64,000 bases of DNA from Gemmatimonadota bacterium (GCA_003222195.1 QHVB01000025.1:248001-312000); one strand, 5' to 3'. Counted from the first letter of the stretch, positions 25,694 to 34,650 are shown. Notes: generated by a model not told the origin, from the letters alone. Translations and numbers: made by a program.

Positions 25694-26368
25694 ATGTCGA
25701 TGATCAACTACGCGTCCCGCGAGATCAACTGCAAGCTCGTCTACTATGGGCCGGGCCTCGGTGGGAAAACGACCAACCTGGAACACATCTATGGGAAGGT
25801 CTCGCCCAACACGCGCGGCAAGATGATCTCGCTCGCCACCGAAACCGAGCGCACGCTCTTTTTCGACTTTCTCCCCGTCGATCTCGGCACGATCCGCGGC
25901 TTCAAGACGCGCTTCCACCTGTACACTGTTCCCGGGCAGGTCTACTACAACGCCAGCCGTAAGCTGATTCTCAAAGGCGTGGACGGGATCGTGTTCGTGG
26001 CCGACAGCCAGATCGAGCGCATGGAAGCCAACGTCGAGTCGATGCAGAACCTGTATGACAACATGGCGGAGTACGGCTACGACCTGACCAAGATCCCGTT
26101 CGCGATTCAGTACAACAAGCGCGACCTCCCCAACGCCGCGCCCATCAAGGATCTCCAGGCGTCGTTGAACCCCGGCTGGCCGATCGAAGACGCGGCACGC
26201 CAGAAGCCGACGCCCGATCCCGCACACCCGGGGGAGAACCTCGTCGAGAAGATCGGCGGTGACTGGGTTGGCAAGGCAACCTACCATGAGGCCGTGGCAG
26301 TCCGCGGCGACGGCGTATTCGACACCCTGAAAGCGGTGAGCAAACTCGTTCTCAAGACGTTGAGCTGA
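25694..26368 (+). CDS. mglA: MglA-type small Ras-like GTPase
   Basis: A 224-residue GTPase with P-loop GPGLGGKTT (19-27), the TVPGQ G3 segment (78-82) and NKRD G4 motif (141-144). It has the bacterial MglA feature of Gly in the P-loop position occupied in Ras by Gly12, and a long insert near 150-185 ([14 protein letters not shown]). MglA sets cell polarity and controls motility in Myxococcus and related bacteria. Its GAP-like partner is the preceding gene. Confidence 0.92.
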   Translation: MSMINYASREINCKLVYYGPGLGGKTTNLEHIYGKVSPNTRGKMISLATETERTLFFDFLPVDLGTIRGFKTRFHLYTVPGQVYYNASRKLILKGVDGIVFVADSQIERMEANVESMQNLYDNMAEYGYDLTKIPFAIQYNKRDLPNAAPIKDLQASLNPGWPIEDAARQKPTPDPAHPGENLVEKIGGDWVGKATYHEAVAVRGDGVFDTLKAVSKLVLKTLS

Positions 26369-26379
26369 AAGCCAGTTCG

Positions 26380-27033
26380 ATGCGGTGGACTCTGCCGAAC
26401 ATCATCACGCTGGCGCGCATCTGCCTCACGCCCGTCATCGCGTTGCTTCCCTTCATCCAGGGGTACTGGCCCAAAGTCATCGCCTTCGTCGTCTTTCTCA
26501 TCGCGGCGTTCTCGGATCTGGTCGACGGGTATCTCGCCCGCCGCTATGGGAAGATCAGCGAGCTCGGCATGCTGCTCGATCCCATCGCCGACAAGCTGCT
26601 GCTCTTCGCCACACTGATTCCCATCTTCTGGATGACCCGTCACCCCACGATCCTGGCCCGCGACAAGGTGGATTACGCGATCCCGTGGTGGGGCAGCCTG
26701 CCGGTCTGGGTCGCGCTGCTGCTCGTGGGGCGTGAGGTGTTGATCACGGCGTTCCGTTTCTTTGCCAAGCGCCGCGGCATCGTGATTCCGGCCATGGGCG
26801 CCGGGAAGCTGAAGGCGGTCGCGCAGAACATCTTCATCGGCGCGACGATCGCCTGGTTCGCCTGGAAGGACGCCATTGCGCAGATGCATCTCGCCGGCGA
26901 CTTCCGCAACTTTTGGGATCAGTTCCACGGCTGGTTCGTGGCGATCACGCTGGCGGGCGCCATCGTGCTGACGATCTACTCCCTCCTCGTCTACCTCTAC
27001 CGCTACCGGGCGCTCTTCAAAGTCGGCAAGTGA
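26380..27033 (+). CDS. pgsA: CDP-diacylglycerol-glycerol-3-phosphate 3-phosphatidyltransferase
   Basis: Makes phosphatidylglycerophosphate, the first committed step to phosphatidylglycerol. It is a 217-residue membrane protein with the CDP-alcohol phosphotransferase motif DLVDGYLAR (46-54) through GMLLDPIAD (63-71), supplying Asp46, Asp49, Asp67 and Asp71. Several membrane segments are visible. Its stop overlaps the GTG of cinA. Confidence 0.95.
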   Translation: MRWTLPNIITLARICLTPVIALLPFIQGYWPKVIAFVVFLIAAFSDLVDGYLARRYGKISELGMLLDPIADKLLLFATLIPIFWMTRHPTILARDKVDYAIPWWGSLPVWVALLLVGREVLITAFRFFAKRRGIVIPAMGAGKLKAVAQNIFIGATIAWFAWKDAIAQMHLAGDFRNFWDQFHGWFVAITLAGAIVLTIYSLLVYLYRYRALFKVGK

Positions 27034-28280
27034 AGCTCGAAGTCGTCACGATCGGCACCGAGCTGCTGTTGGGCCAAATCATCGATACGAATGCGGCCGA
27101 GCTGGGCCGGGCACTGGCCGGCGCAGGCGTGGAAGTTGTCCGGCACGTCTCCGTCGCCGATCGTCCCGAGGCCATCCGCGCCGCAGTCGCCGAAGCGCTG
27201 GATCGCACCGGCTTCGTCCTGACGACGGGCGGCCTCGGCCCCACGCGCGACGACATCACGAAGCGGGAGGTCGCCGGCCTCTTGGGCAAGCCTCTCGAGC
27301 TGGACGCCGCGGTGTTGCGCGCGCTCGAGGAACGCTTCCAGCGACTCGGCCGCGCCATGCCGGCCGTGAACCGCACGCAAGCAGAGGTTCCCGCCGGTGC
27401 GACGGTCTTGCCGAATCCTCGGGGCACCGCGCCGGGCCTTTGGGTCGAAGACCGCGGCCGCGTGGTCGTCATGCTCCCCGGCGTCCCGTCGGAAATGCGG
27501 GGGTTGCTTGCCGAAGAAGTGCTGCCACGGCTCGCGCAACGAAACCCGGGAACGGTCGTCCGCTCGCGCACGGTGCGCACGACCGGCATCGCGGAGTCCG
27601 CGCTGGCCGAGCGCGTCGGCGCGATCGAAGAGGAAATCGCGCCGCTCACCTTGGCTTACCTTCCTTCAGTCGAAGGCGTGGAGCTCCGCGTGACGGCTTG
27701 GGGACTGCGCGCCGATGACGCGGAGCGCCGTCTCGCTGCCGCAACGACGCAGCTGCGCGAGCGCGCCGCAGAGCACTGCTATGGCGAAGACGGGACGGAT
27801 CTCGCCGCTGTCGTGCTGAATCAGCTGCGCGCGCGTAAAGCGCGACTCGTCGTGGCCGAATCCTGCACGGGTGGTCTCGTGAGCGGCCGGATCACGGCCG
27901 TTCCCGGCGCCTCCGATGTGTTCATCGGTGGGGTCGTCGCTTACGACAACGTCGTCAAAAGCGGTATGCTCGATGTCCCTCCCGAGCTGCTCGAGAGGCA
28001 TGGCGCCGTGTCGGAAGCCGTCGTCGCTGCGATGGCCGAGGGTGTACAGCGGCAATTTGCCGTGGATGCGGCGATCGCGGTCACGGGGATCGCCGGCCCG
28101 ACCGGTGGTACGCCGGAGAAACCGGTGGGGACGGTCTGGATGGCGGCGCGCTACGGATCCGAGGCCCCCCGAGCGCTGAAACGCATTTTCCCCGGGGATC
28201 GCGGCGAGATCCGCGCTCGCGCCGCGCAGGCCGCAATCGATCTGTTGCGACGCCTCCTCGCAGGGGGGGGCCACCAATGA
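27030..28280 (+). CDS. cinA: CinA family protein (competence/damage-inducible, nicotinamide-nucleotide amidase)
   Basis: A 416-residue two-domain protein from GTG 27030. The N-terminal molybdopterin-binding-like domain (GTELLLGQIIDTNA, LTTGGLGPTRDDIT) acts as a pyrophosphatase in this family. The C-terminal PncC domain (AESCTGGLVSGRIT, GVVAYDNVVK, AVTGIAGPTGGTPEKPVGTVW) deamidates nicotinamide mononucleotide. Both active-site regions are present, so NAD by-product recycling is the likely role. It is coupled to pgsA and to the next hydrolase by 4-base overlaps. Confidence 0.95.
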   Translation: MKLEVVTIGTELLLGQIIDTNAAELGRALAGAGVEVVRHVSVADRPEAIRAAVAEALDRTGFVLTTGGLGPTRDDITKREVAGLLGKPLELDAAVLRALEERFQRLGRAMPAVNRTQAEVPAGATVLPNPRGTAPGLWVEDRGRVVVMLPGVPSEMRGLLAEEVLPRLAQRNPGTVVRSRTVRTTGIAESALAERVGAIEEEIAPLTLAYLPSVEGVELRVTAWGLRADDAERRLAAATTQLRERAAEHCYGEDGTDLAAVVLNQLRARKARLVVAESCTGGLVSGRITAVPGASDVFIGGVVAYDNVVKSGMLDVPPELLERHGAVSEAVVAAMAEGVQRQFAVDAAIAVTGIAGPTGGTPEKPVGTVWMAARYGSEAPRALKRIFPGDRGEIRARAAQAAIDLLRRLLAGGGHQ

Positions 28281-29053
28281 ATCGCATCAACGCACCCGAC
28301 GGGACGCCCCTCGTGTACGACGCGTATGAGCCGGCGCAGCCCGCCGTCGCGGTGCTCTTCCTGCACGACTGGTATCCTCAGCCCACGGGCCTGGCGGAGG
28401 CCTTCGCGGAAACCGGGGCGCAGCTCCGGGACGCGGGATTCGCCGCGTACTTGCTGGATCAGCGAGGGTCTGGTCGCTCCGGCGGGCGGCGCGGACATCT
28501 GTCGCGCTTCAGCCAGCTGCTCGGCGACCTGCAAGCCTTCCGTCGTGCCGTCCGCCGCCGGCAGGACATTCCGCAGATCCTCGTCGGGCACGGATTCGGC
28601 GGGCTCATCGTGCTGCGGTATCTCGAGACCCAGCCGGGCGAGCCGCCGGTGGCCGCCGTCGTCGCGTGTCCCTGGTTGGCCTCCCGCGTCCGCCCCGCAG
28701 TCTGGAAACGCCTGGCGGCGAGGCTCGCCGACCTCTGGCCCACGCTCCCCACGGGACGAGGCGCGGCCTACATGACGGCGGGCGCACGGGCCGAGCTGCA
28801 GTGGGCCCAGCGCGCAGTCGTCGCCGACTGCCAGCGAATCGAGCGGCCGCTGCTGCTGTTGCTCGGCGAGTCGGACGAGGTGATCGACGCGAGCGCGGTC
28901 CGCGGTCTCGCCGATCAACTCGGGTCGCGGGCCACCGTGCTCGCCTATCCCGCGTTGGGTCACGACCTTCTCACGGACAGAGGCGTGCGTCGGGAATTGA
29001 GTGGCTTCATCGCCGAGTTCCGATCTGTCGGTCACCATCCAAGGATCGCGTGA
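28277..29053 (+). CDS. Alpha/beta hydrolase of the monoacylglycerol-lipase type, nucleophile serine missing
   Basis: A 258-residue alpha/beta hydrolase with HDW oxyanion region (residues 30-32), DQRGSGRSGGRRGH, and the late Asp (GESDEVID) and His (GHDLL) of the triad. The nucleophile elbow reads GHGFGG instead of GHSxGG, so the serine is replaced by glycine. The protein may be inactive, use another residue, or be a non-catalytic binder. It overlaps cinA by 4 bases. Confidence 0.85.
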   Translation: MNRINAPDGTPLVYDAYEPAQPAVAVLFLHDWYPQPTGLAEAFAETGAQLRDAGFAAYLLDQRGSGRSGGRRGHLSRFSQLLGDLQAFRRAVRRRQDIPQILVGHGFGGLIVLRYLETQPGEPPVAAVVACPWLASRVRPAVWKRLAARLADLWPTLPTGRGAAYMTAGARAELQWAQRAVVADCQRIERPLLLLLGESDEVIDASAVRGLADQLGSRATVLAYPALGHDLLTDRGVRRELSGFIAEFRSVGHHPRIA

Positions 29054-29116
29054 CCCCGGGGCTTCCGTCCTGAGTTTTGCCGTCTATCTTGTTGTCAGAC
29101 TGAAAGTTCCAAATCC

Positions 29117-29716
29117 ATGACCAATAAACGCCACGCGCATTCGCCGCCGCATCAAGCTACTCCCCCACGCGCTCCGTCTCTCGATCCCGACACGGGAGAA
29201 CCGCTGGAGACCACAGCTGCGTCTGCTGCGCCGGCACCCGGTGCGCCCGCGGCGTCTCAACCAGCGCCGGAGGCGTCCGAGGTAGAGGTTTGGAAGGATC
29301 GGCATCTCCGACTCGCCGCCGAGTACGACAACTTCCGCAAGCGGTCCGCCAAAGAGCGCGCCGAGGTGTGGGGGCGGGCGCAGGCGGAGATCGTGTCGCG
29401 GCTCGCTGACGCCCTCGACGATCTGTCGCGCTTCGCGCACATCGATCCGGCGGAGATCGATTCGAAGACGCTGCACGATGGCGTCGATCTCGTGGAGCGA
29501 AAGATCTGGAAGGAGCTCGAGGCCATCGGCGTCACCCGGATCGATCAGGCGGGCGTCCCGTTCGATCCGCACGTGCACGAGGCGGTCACCACGCAGCCGG
29601 CCCCGAAACCGGAGCTCGATCACACCGTAGGCCAGGTGGTGCAACCAGGCTATAAGATGCGCGATACATTGCTGCGGCCGGCACGGGTGGTGGTGCTGAC
29701 CTGGCAGGGACAGTAA
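29117..29716 (+). CDS. grpE: Nucleotide exchange factor GrpE
   Basis: Releases ADP from DnaK. The 199-residue protein has a disordered Pro/Ala N-terminus, then the coiled-coil signature WKDRHLRLAAEYDNFRKRSAKER, and a beta domain with GVPFDPHVHEAV and VVQPGYKMRDTLLRPARVVV. It starts at ATG 29117 and overlaps dnaJ by one base (TAATG). No CIRCE element is seen upstream and no dnaK gene is in the window. Confidence 0.95.
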   Translation: MTNKRHAHSPPHQATPPRAPSLDPDTGEPLETTAASAAPAPGAPAASQPAPEASEVEVWKDRHLRLAAEYDNFRKRSAKERAEVWGRAQAEIVSRLADALDDLSRFAHIDPAEIDSKTLHDGVDLVERKIWKELEAIGVTRIDQAGVPFDPHVHEAVTTQPAPKPELDHTVGQVVQPGYKMRDTLLRPARVVVLTWQGQ

Positions 29717-30798
29717 TGGCAGCACAGCGCGACTACTATCAGGTGTTGGGAGTCGCCGAAACTGCCACGACGGATGAAATCAAGAAGGCATTCCGGCGGC
29801 TGGCCAAGCAGTACCACCCCGATCGCAATCCCAACAATCCGCAGGCGGCCGAGCGCTTCAAGGAGATCAACGAAGCGCACGACGTGTTGAGCGATACCGA
29901 GAAGCGCAAGAAGTACGATCAGCTGCGCCGCTACGGTGCCTTTGCCGGTCCCGGAGGCTTTAGCGGAGGTAGCGGCGCCCGACGCGGCCGCAGCGCACCG
30001 CAGGACAGCGGCGACTTCGACATCTCGGACCTTGGCGGCCTGGGCGACATCTTCTCGTCGATTTTCGGACGACGTGGCGCCGGTCGCGAGGCTGAGCCGG
30101 AGGAAACCGAGACCGAGGTCACGATTCCGTTCCGCACTGCCGCGCTCGGCGGCACGGTGCCGATCACGCTCGCGATGCCCGAAGTCTGTCCGACGTGTGG
30201 TGGATCTGGCGCCGCGAAGGGCGCCACCATCAACACCTGCCCCGAGTGCAAAGGGCGCGGCACGGTGTCGTTCGGGCAGGGTGGATTCGCCGTCAACCGT
30301 CCGTGTCCGGTCTGTCGCGGCAAGGGAACGGTGCCCTCACAGCGTTGCCCGACGTGTCGGGGCAGCGGCGAGCTGCGCGTCGAGAAGCGAATCAACGTCG
30401 ATATTCCTGCTGGGGTCGAGGACGGTACGCGGCTGCGGCTCAAGAATCAGGGACCGAAAGGCCGTGGCGATCTCATCGTCGAGATCCATATTGCGCCGGA
30501 TCGCTTCTTTCGGCGCGAAGGACTCGATCTGATCGGCGTCGTGCCGATCAATCTGGCGCAGGCGCTGCTCGGCTCGCGGATCAAGGTCAAGACGCTCAAC
30601 GACAAGCGCGTCGTGTTACGGATTCCACCGGGCACGCAGCACGGCCAGAAATTCCGCATCCCGGGTCATGGCATCGAAAAGAACGGCCGGCGCGGGGACA
30701 TGTACGTGGAGGCACACGTCACGCTGCCCGAGAAGCTCAGCGCCGAGGAGCAGGAGGCGGTCAAGAGTTTTGCGGAGAAGGCGGGCTTGAAGTACTGA
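29716..30798 (+). CDS. dnaJ: Chaperone DnaJ
   Basis: A 360-residue co-chaperone that stimulates DnaK. The J domain has HPD at 34-36, and a Gly/Ser-rich linker follows (about 77-100). The zinc region holds four CxxCxGxG repeats from C158 (CPTCGGSG, CPECKGRG, CPVCRGKG, CPTCRGSG). Two C-terminal beta domains end the protein. It forms a two-gene unit with grpE. Confidence 0.97.
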   Translation: MAAQRDYYQVLGVAETATTDEIKKAFRRLAKQYHPDRNPNNPQAAERFKEINEAHDVLSDTEKRKKYDQLRRYGAFAGPGGFSGGSGARRGRSAPQDSGDFDISDLGGLGDIFSSIFGRRGAGREAEPEETETEVTIPFRTAALGGTVPITLAMPEVCPTCGGSGAAKGATINTCPECKGRGTVSFGQGGFAVNRPCPVCRGKGTVPSQRCPTCRGSGELRVEKRINVDIPAGVEDGTRLRLKNQGPKGRGDLIVEIHIAPDRFFRREGLDLIGVVPINLAQALLGSRIKVKTLNDKRVVLRIPPGTQHGQKFRIPGHGIEKNGRRGDMYVEAHVTLPEKLSAEEQEAVKSFAEKAGLKY

Positions 30799-30845
30799 CG
30801 AGTGTCCTGCAACTTGGCCTGTTGCCGTCTCACAACGGTTCTTGA

Positions 30846-30918
30846 TGGGGTGTAGGTCAACTGGCAGACCGCCCGGCTGTTAACCGGGAAGTTGGAGGTT
30901 CGAGTCCTCCCGCCCCAG
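30846..30918 (+). tRNA. tRNA-Asn (GTT)
   Basis: A cloverleaf of 73 bases. The acceptor TGGGGTG pairs with CGCCCCA (one T-G), the D arm is GGTC...GACC, the anticodon stem CCCGG/CCGGG encloses CTGTTAA with anticodon GTT, and the T arm is GGAGG/CCTCC with TTCGAGT. CCA is not encoded. It ends 2 bases before the stop of the opposing GH27 gene. Confidence 0.95.
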
Positions 30919-30920
30919 TT

Positions 30921-32102
30921 TCAGTTACGTCCCGCCTCCAGTGACGGGGTGATGCGGACCATCACGACGCCGTGTGCCGGCACCGTGGCGTTGAAGCGGT
31001 CGGTCATCGCGCCGACGTCGCTGTGGGTCCAGAGATCGCGCACGCGCGCGGAGCCCCGCACCCCCAGCGCGCGCCATGACGCCGTGACGACGGTCTGCAA
31101 ACCCGACCGGTTGAGCAGGACCACGGCGCGCGAGCCATCGGCGAGCGGTTTGGACCAGACCTGGAGGTCCGGCGCCGGTTCCTGCACCAACATTCCCTGC
31201 ACGCCCAACGAGTCTTGGTCAACCGCGATCACCTCTTTGTTGGTGAGCATGTCGCGCGTCACCGCGGTCATGGTGCGGACATCGTTGCCGGCCATGAGCG
31301 GCGCGGCCATGACGGCCCACAGACTGAAGTGGGCGCGGTACTCGTCGTCCGTCATGCCCCCATTGCCCACTTCCAGCATATCGGGATCGTTCCAGGCGCC
31401 CGGGCTGGCGGCGTGCCCGTGCTGACTCGAGAGGTCCAGGATGGCGATCATGCTGGCCCACCGGTCACCGATGTCGCCGGTGGTGCGCCACAAGTTGCCG
31501 GTGCGTGGGCCCCACTCCCACGGCTGGTTCGAGCCCCACTCGCAGATACTAAAGACGATCGGGCGCCGCGCTTTGGCGAGGGCATCGCGGAACTTGGCAT
31601 ACTGGGTCGGCGCGTCGAGCCCCTCTGAGTTGCACCAATCCTCCTTGACGTAGTCCACGCCCCACTCGGCGAACGTGCGCGCATCGATCTCCTCCGAGCC
31701 GTAGGTCCCGGGGCGGCCTTGGCACGTGAGGCGACCGGCATCCGTGTAGATCCCGAACTTCAGCCCCTTGGAATGCACGTAGTCGGCGAGCGGCTTGATT
31801 CCACCCGGGAAGCGGGCGGAGTCGGCCACGAGCCGGCCAGCGCGGTCGCGCGCGACTTGCCAGCAGTCGTCGATCACGACGTACTCGTATCCCGCGTCGC
31901 GCAACCCGCCCGAGACCATCGCGTCCGCCGTTTCCCGGATCAGCTGGGCGCTCACGTTGCAATGAAAGTGATTCCAGCTGTTCCATCCCAGCGGGGGCGT
32001 GCGGGCGAGACCATTGTCGAGCAGGGGCGCGTAGGACGAACGAGCGTGACCGGTGCCGAATACGAGCGCGAGGCAGAGCAGCATCGGGAATCGCGCGGAC
32101 AC
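30921..32102 (-). CDS. Alpha-galactosidase, glycoside hydrolase family 27
   Basis: Hydrolyses terminal alpha-galactosides (or related alpha-linked sugars) from oligosaccharides. The catalytic region begins with TPPLGWNSWNHFHC and holds YEYVVIDDCW, the nucleophile Asp in YVKEDWCN and the acid/base Asp in WNDPDMLEVGNGGMTDDEYR. A C-terminal beta domain closes it. I chose GTG 32102, giving 393 residues and a signal peptide ending near GTGHA; ATG 32084 is also possible, while the longer frame to 32240 has a poor N-terminus. Secretion to the periplasm fits the neighbouring sugar locus. Confidence 0.92.
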   Translation of the reverse strand: MSARFPMLLCLALVFGTGHARSSYAPLLDNGLARTPPLGWNSWNHFHCNVSAQLIRETADAMVSGGLRDAGYEYVVIDDCWQVARDRAGRLVADSARFPGGIKPLADYVHSKGLKFGIYTDAGRLTCQGRPGTYGSEEIDARTFAEWGVDYVKEDWCNSEGLDAPTQYAKFRDALAKARRPIVFSICEWGSNQPWEWGPRTGNLWRTTGDIGDRWASMIAILDLSSQHGHAASPGAWNDPDMLEVGNGGMTDDEYRAHFSLWAVMAAPLMAGNDVRTMTAVTRDMLTNKEVIAVDQDSLGVQGMLVQEPAPDLQVWSKPLADGSRAVVLLNRSGLQTVVTASWRALGVRGSARVRDLWTHSDVGAMTDRFNATVPAHGVVMVRITPSLEAGRN

Positions 32103-32275
32103 GATGGGCCTCTTCGGGGGGGGGGAGTGCCGTGGCAAGGCCGCAAGGCGCATGCCGTTCGTCCCGCCGTTGCCCTGGTGCAGCGGGTGCCGTACGCGTG
32201 CCGCACCTCGGGGCCGCTCGCCGTTCGCTTCATTCCGCAACCGGCGGGCACGCGCCTTGCCTACCGGAGGCTCGA

Positions 32276-32713
32276 ATGAAGCGCGACGTCCGCTACCTCG
32301 TCGTCGCCGGCGCGATCGCCTGCGGGGGGGGCCCCGCGCCTCCGGGGCAATCCACGCCTGGGACCGGCGCGGTCACCACGGTCGTCCCGTCCGAAACGGA
32401 TGCGCGCGTGACGCGGGTGGAGGAGATGTTGCGCGGCGTGCCTGGCCTCGAGGTCACCCAGCTTCCGGACGGGAACTATCGGCTCCGCATCCGTGGCCGG
32501 CGCAGCATCCGAGGCGATTCCGACAACGATAATCCCCTGCTCGTGCTGGACGGCATCACGATCCCGAACGAGTCCATCGGGAGCATGCTGGCGGACATTG
32601 CGCCCAGCGACGTAGCGCGCATCGAGGTACTCAAGGATGCGGCGGCGACAGGCATGTACGGATCACGCGGCGCCAACGGCGTGATCGTCATTACCACCAA
32701 ACGGGCACGATAG
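32276..32713 (+). CDS. Stand-alone TonB-receptor plug-like lipoprotein
   Basis: A 145-residue protein with a strong GGAGG before its ATG. The start MKRDVRYLVVAGAIACGGG looks like a lipoprotein signal with Cys at 16. The rest is a plug domain as at the start of SusC/RagA receptors: VEEMLRGVPGLEV, RIRGRRSIRGDSDNDNPLLVLDG, DVARIEVLKDAAATGMYGSRGANGVIVITTK. There is no barrel; the frame stops right after the plug. It is followed after 11 bases by a small beta-barrel gene that could be its partner. Confidence 0.8.
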   Translation: MKRDVRYLVVAGAIACGGGPAPPGQSTPGTGAVTTVVPSETDARVTRVEEMLRGVPGLEVTQLPDGNYRLRIRGRRSIRGDSDNDNPLLVLDGITIPNESIGSMLADIAPSDVARIEVLKDAAATGMYGSRGANGVIVITTKRAR

Positions 32714-32724
32714 GAGGCACCGCC

Positions 32725-33273
32725 GTGGCGTGTCGCATCACGCGGTTGGCGGTTGTGTTCGCGCTGGTCAGCGCCGTTCCCGCCGCTGGACAACAGGCCG
32801 GAGCCGTCGAGCTCGGCGCGTTCGCGCGGTACACCAATTTCGATAACAGCCTGGCGATGGCGAACACGTTCGGCGCGGGTGGGCGAGTGTCGGTCGCGCT
32901 CCGGCCCAGGTTCGCGTTCGAGCTCGATCTGTCGCGCACCAGGGCCTCGACTGACCGGACGGGGAGTTCGGTGACGTACACGCCGCTGCACGCCCGCGTG
33001 ATCGGGGCGCTCCCAGCCGGGGAACGCATGGACGTTCTCGTGGGAGGGGGCTACGTGCGCAACTCGTACGGTGGTGCCTTCGAGGCGAGCGACGACGGCG
33101 TCTCGGCTATTCTGGGGCTGCGCTATCACGCGAGCAACCGGGTGTGGATGCGTCTCGGCGTTGACCTCGACCTCATGTTCCACCCGTCGAGCACGAGTCC
33201 CTTCTCCTTCTACAACGGCAACTGGAGCCTGCAGCTCGGTGCCGGCGCGCGCCTCACCGGCGGCGGCTCATAG
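32725..33273 (+). CDS. Small outer-membrane beta-barrel protein
   Basis: A 182-residue exported protein from GTG 32725, with a signal peptide ending at VPAAGQQ. The rest alternates hydrophobic and polar residues in about eight strands (VELGAFARYTNF, VSVALRPRFAFELDLS, MDVLVGGGYVRNSYG, AILGLRYH, MRLGVDLDLMF, WSLQLGAGARL), as in OmpA/OmpW-like eight-stranded barrels. The role is unknown. It converges with uxaC and overlaps it by 6 bases. Confidence 0.75.
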   Translation: MACRITRLAVVFALVSAVPAAGQQAGAVELGAFARYTNFDNSLAMANTFGAGGRVSVALRPRFAFELDLSRTRASTDRTGSSVTYTPLHARVIGALPAGERMDVLVGGGYVRNSYGGAFEASDDGVSAILGLRYHASNRVWMRLGVDLDLMFHPSSTSPFSFYNGNWSLQLGAGARLTGGGS

Positions 33274-34629
33274 GTGATAGGTCTGCTTCGCTAGGTCGTA
33301 CGCGAGTGCGCGCGCCATGACGCGCGCATCACTCTCGTCGATCACGTGGCGCGCGACGAGTCCGGCGAGGTAGTTGGCATCCATGCGGCGCGCCAGGTCA
33401 TGCCGTGCCGGGATCGAGCAAAACGCTCGCGTGTCGTCGTTGAACCCTGCGGTTTTGTAGATTCCCGCCGTCTCCGTCGTCCGCTCGCGGAACCGCCGCA
33501 TCCCCTCCATCGAATCGAAGAACCACCACGGCGGACCGAGGCGCACCGCCGGGTAGTGCCCGGCCAGTGGCGCTAACTCCCGGCTGTAGGTGGACTCGTC
33601 CAACGTGAACAGGACCAGCGTCAGCCGTGGGTCGTTGCCGTAGGTGTTCAGCAGCGGACGCAGGTTGCGCGTGAACTCCGTCGCCACCGGGATGTCGCCG
33701 CCCATGTGGGGACCGAAGCGCTCGAACACTTGGCTGTTGTGGTCGCGGAGCGCGCCCGCGTGGAGCTGTATCACGAGACCGTCGGTCAGCGACAAGCGAG
33801 CCATTTCCATCAGCATGTGGGCAGTGAAGCGGCGCTCGTCTTCGAGCGTAGCCTCGCCCTGCCGCGCCCGCTGAAACAGGCGCTCTGCTTCCTCCTCGGG
33901 CAGGAGGGCGGTGTACGGTTCGAGCACCGCGTGATCGGTCGCGGTGGCACCCAGCTGCTTGAAGTACGCACGGCGGTCGGCGATTGCGCGTACGAAGCTG
34001 GTGCAATCGCGCGCGCCGAGCGCGTCGAATTCGTGCGAGGCGATCTTGAACAACGCGTCCGGCCGAAACGTCGGGATGACGCGGCCCTTCCAGCCGGATT
34101 TGCGGATCGCCTCATGGTGCTCCAGGCTGTCGGTCGCCGCGTCGGTCGTCGCCAACACCTCGATGTTGAAGCGCTCGAACAGCGCGCGCGGCCGGAACTC
34201 GGCGCTCTGGAGCTTTTCAACTATTTGGTCGTAAATCCGTGAAGCAGTTTCGCCGGATAGCGAAGACCGAATACCGAATACCGCCTCTAGTTCATAATCG
34301 AGCCACGCCCCGCTCGGCGTGCCGCGAAACAGGTAATAGTGCTTAGCGAATAGTTGCCAGATGTGCCGAGGGTCGCCTTTCAGCAGGTCATCGAGCGGCA
34401 CCCCGTTGGCATACAACAGACGCAGGATGTAGTGATCGGGCTTAACGATCAGCGAGGCCGGCTCGGGGAACGCCGCGTTCTCGGCGAGAACGCGCGCGTC
34501 CACGTGGCCGTGAGGCGACACGATCGGGAGATCCCGCGTCTCGGCGTACAACTCGCGGGCGACCCGTCGTACCGACGGATCGGGGTCAAAGTAGCGATCC
34601 GGATTTAGAATCGAGTCCCTAGCCCCCAA
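33268..34629 (-). CDS. uxaC: Uronate isomerase
   Basis: Isomerises D-glucuronate to D-fructuronate and D-galacturonate to D-tagaturonate. The 453-residue TIM-barrel metalloenzyme has SPHGHVD near the start, DHYILRLLYANGV, and later WWFFDSMEGMRRFRE and CSIPARHDLARRMDANYLAGLV. The start at TTG 34629 is the best in frame and gives normal family length (about 470). Near 34262-34290 a TATTCGG tandem repeat encodes part of a loop (AVFGIRSSLSG). This is the entry enzyme for the uronate pathway spread over this locus. Confidence 0.95.
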   Translation of the reverse strand: MGARDSILNPDRYFDPDPSVRRVARELYAETRDLPIVSPHGHVDARVLAENAAFPEPASLIVKPDHYILRLLYANGVPLDDLLKGDPRHIWQLFAKHYYLFRGTPSGAWLDYELEAVFGIRSSLSGETASRIYDQIVEKLQSAEFRPRALFERFNIEVLATTDAATDSLEHHEAIRKSGWKGRVIPTFRPDALFKIASHEFDALGARDCTSFVRAIADRRAYFKQLGATATDHAVLEPYTALLPEEEAERLFQRARQGEATLEDERRFTAHMLMEMARLSLTDGLVIQLHAGALRDHNSQVFERFGPHMGGDIPVATEFTRNLRPLLNTYGNDPRLTLVLFTLDESTYSRELAPLAGHYPAVRLGPPWWFFDSMEGMRRFRERTTETAGIYKTAGFNDDTRAFCSIPARHDLARRMDANYLAGLVARHVIDESDARVMARALAYDLAKQTYHL

Positions 34630-34650
34630 GCCCTAGGCCCCAGGCCCTAG
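34613..34650. repeat. Dispersed CCCTAGCCCC-type repeat (intergenic copy)
   Basis: Tandem variants of CCCTAGGCCCCAGG fill the junction between uxaC and the next gene and cover both the uxaC start and the neighbour's stop. Related 24-base units occur inside the two MFS genes (37562-37585 and 50953-50976). Confidence 0.6.

Noticed and set aside
29054-29116. CIRCE element before grpE
   Set aside because: No TTAGCACTC/GAGTGCTAA inverted repeat is present.
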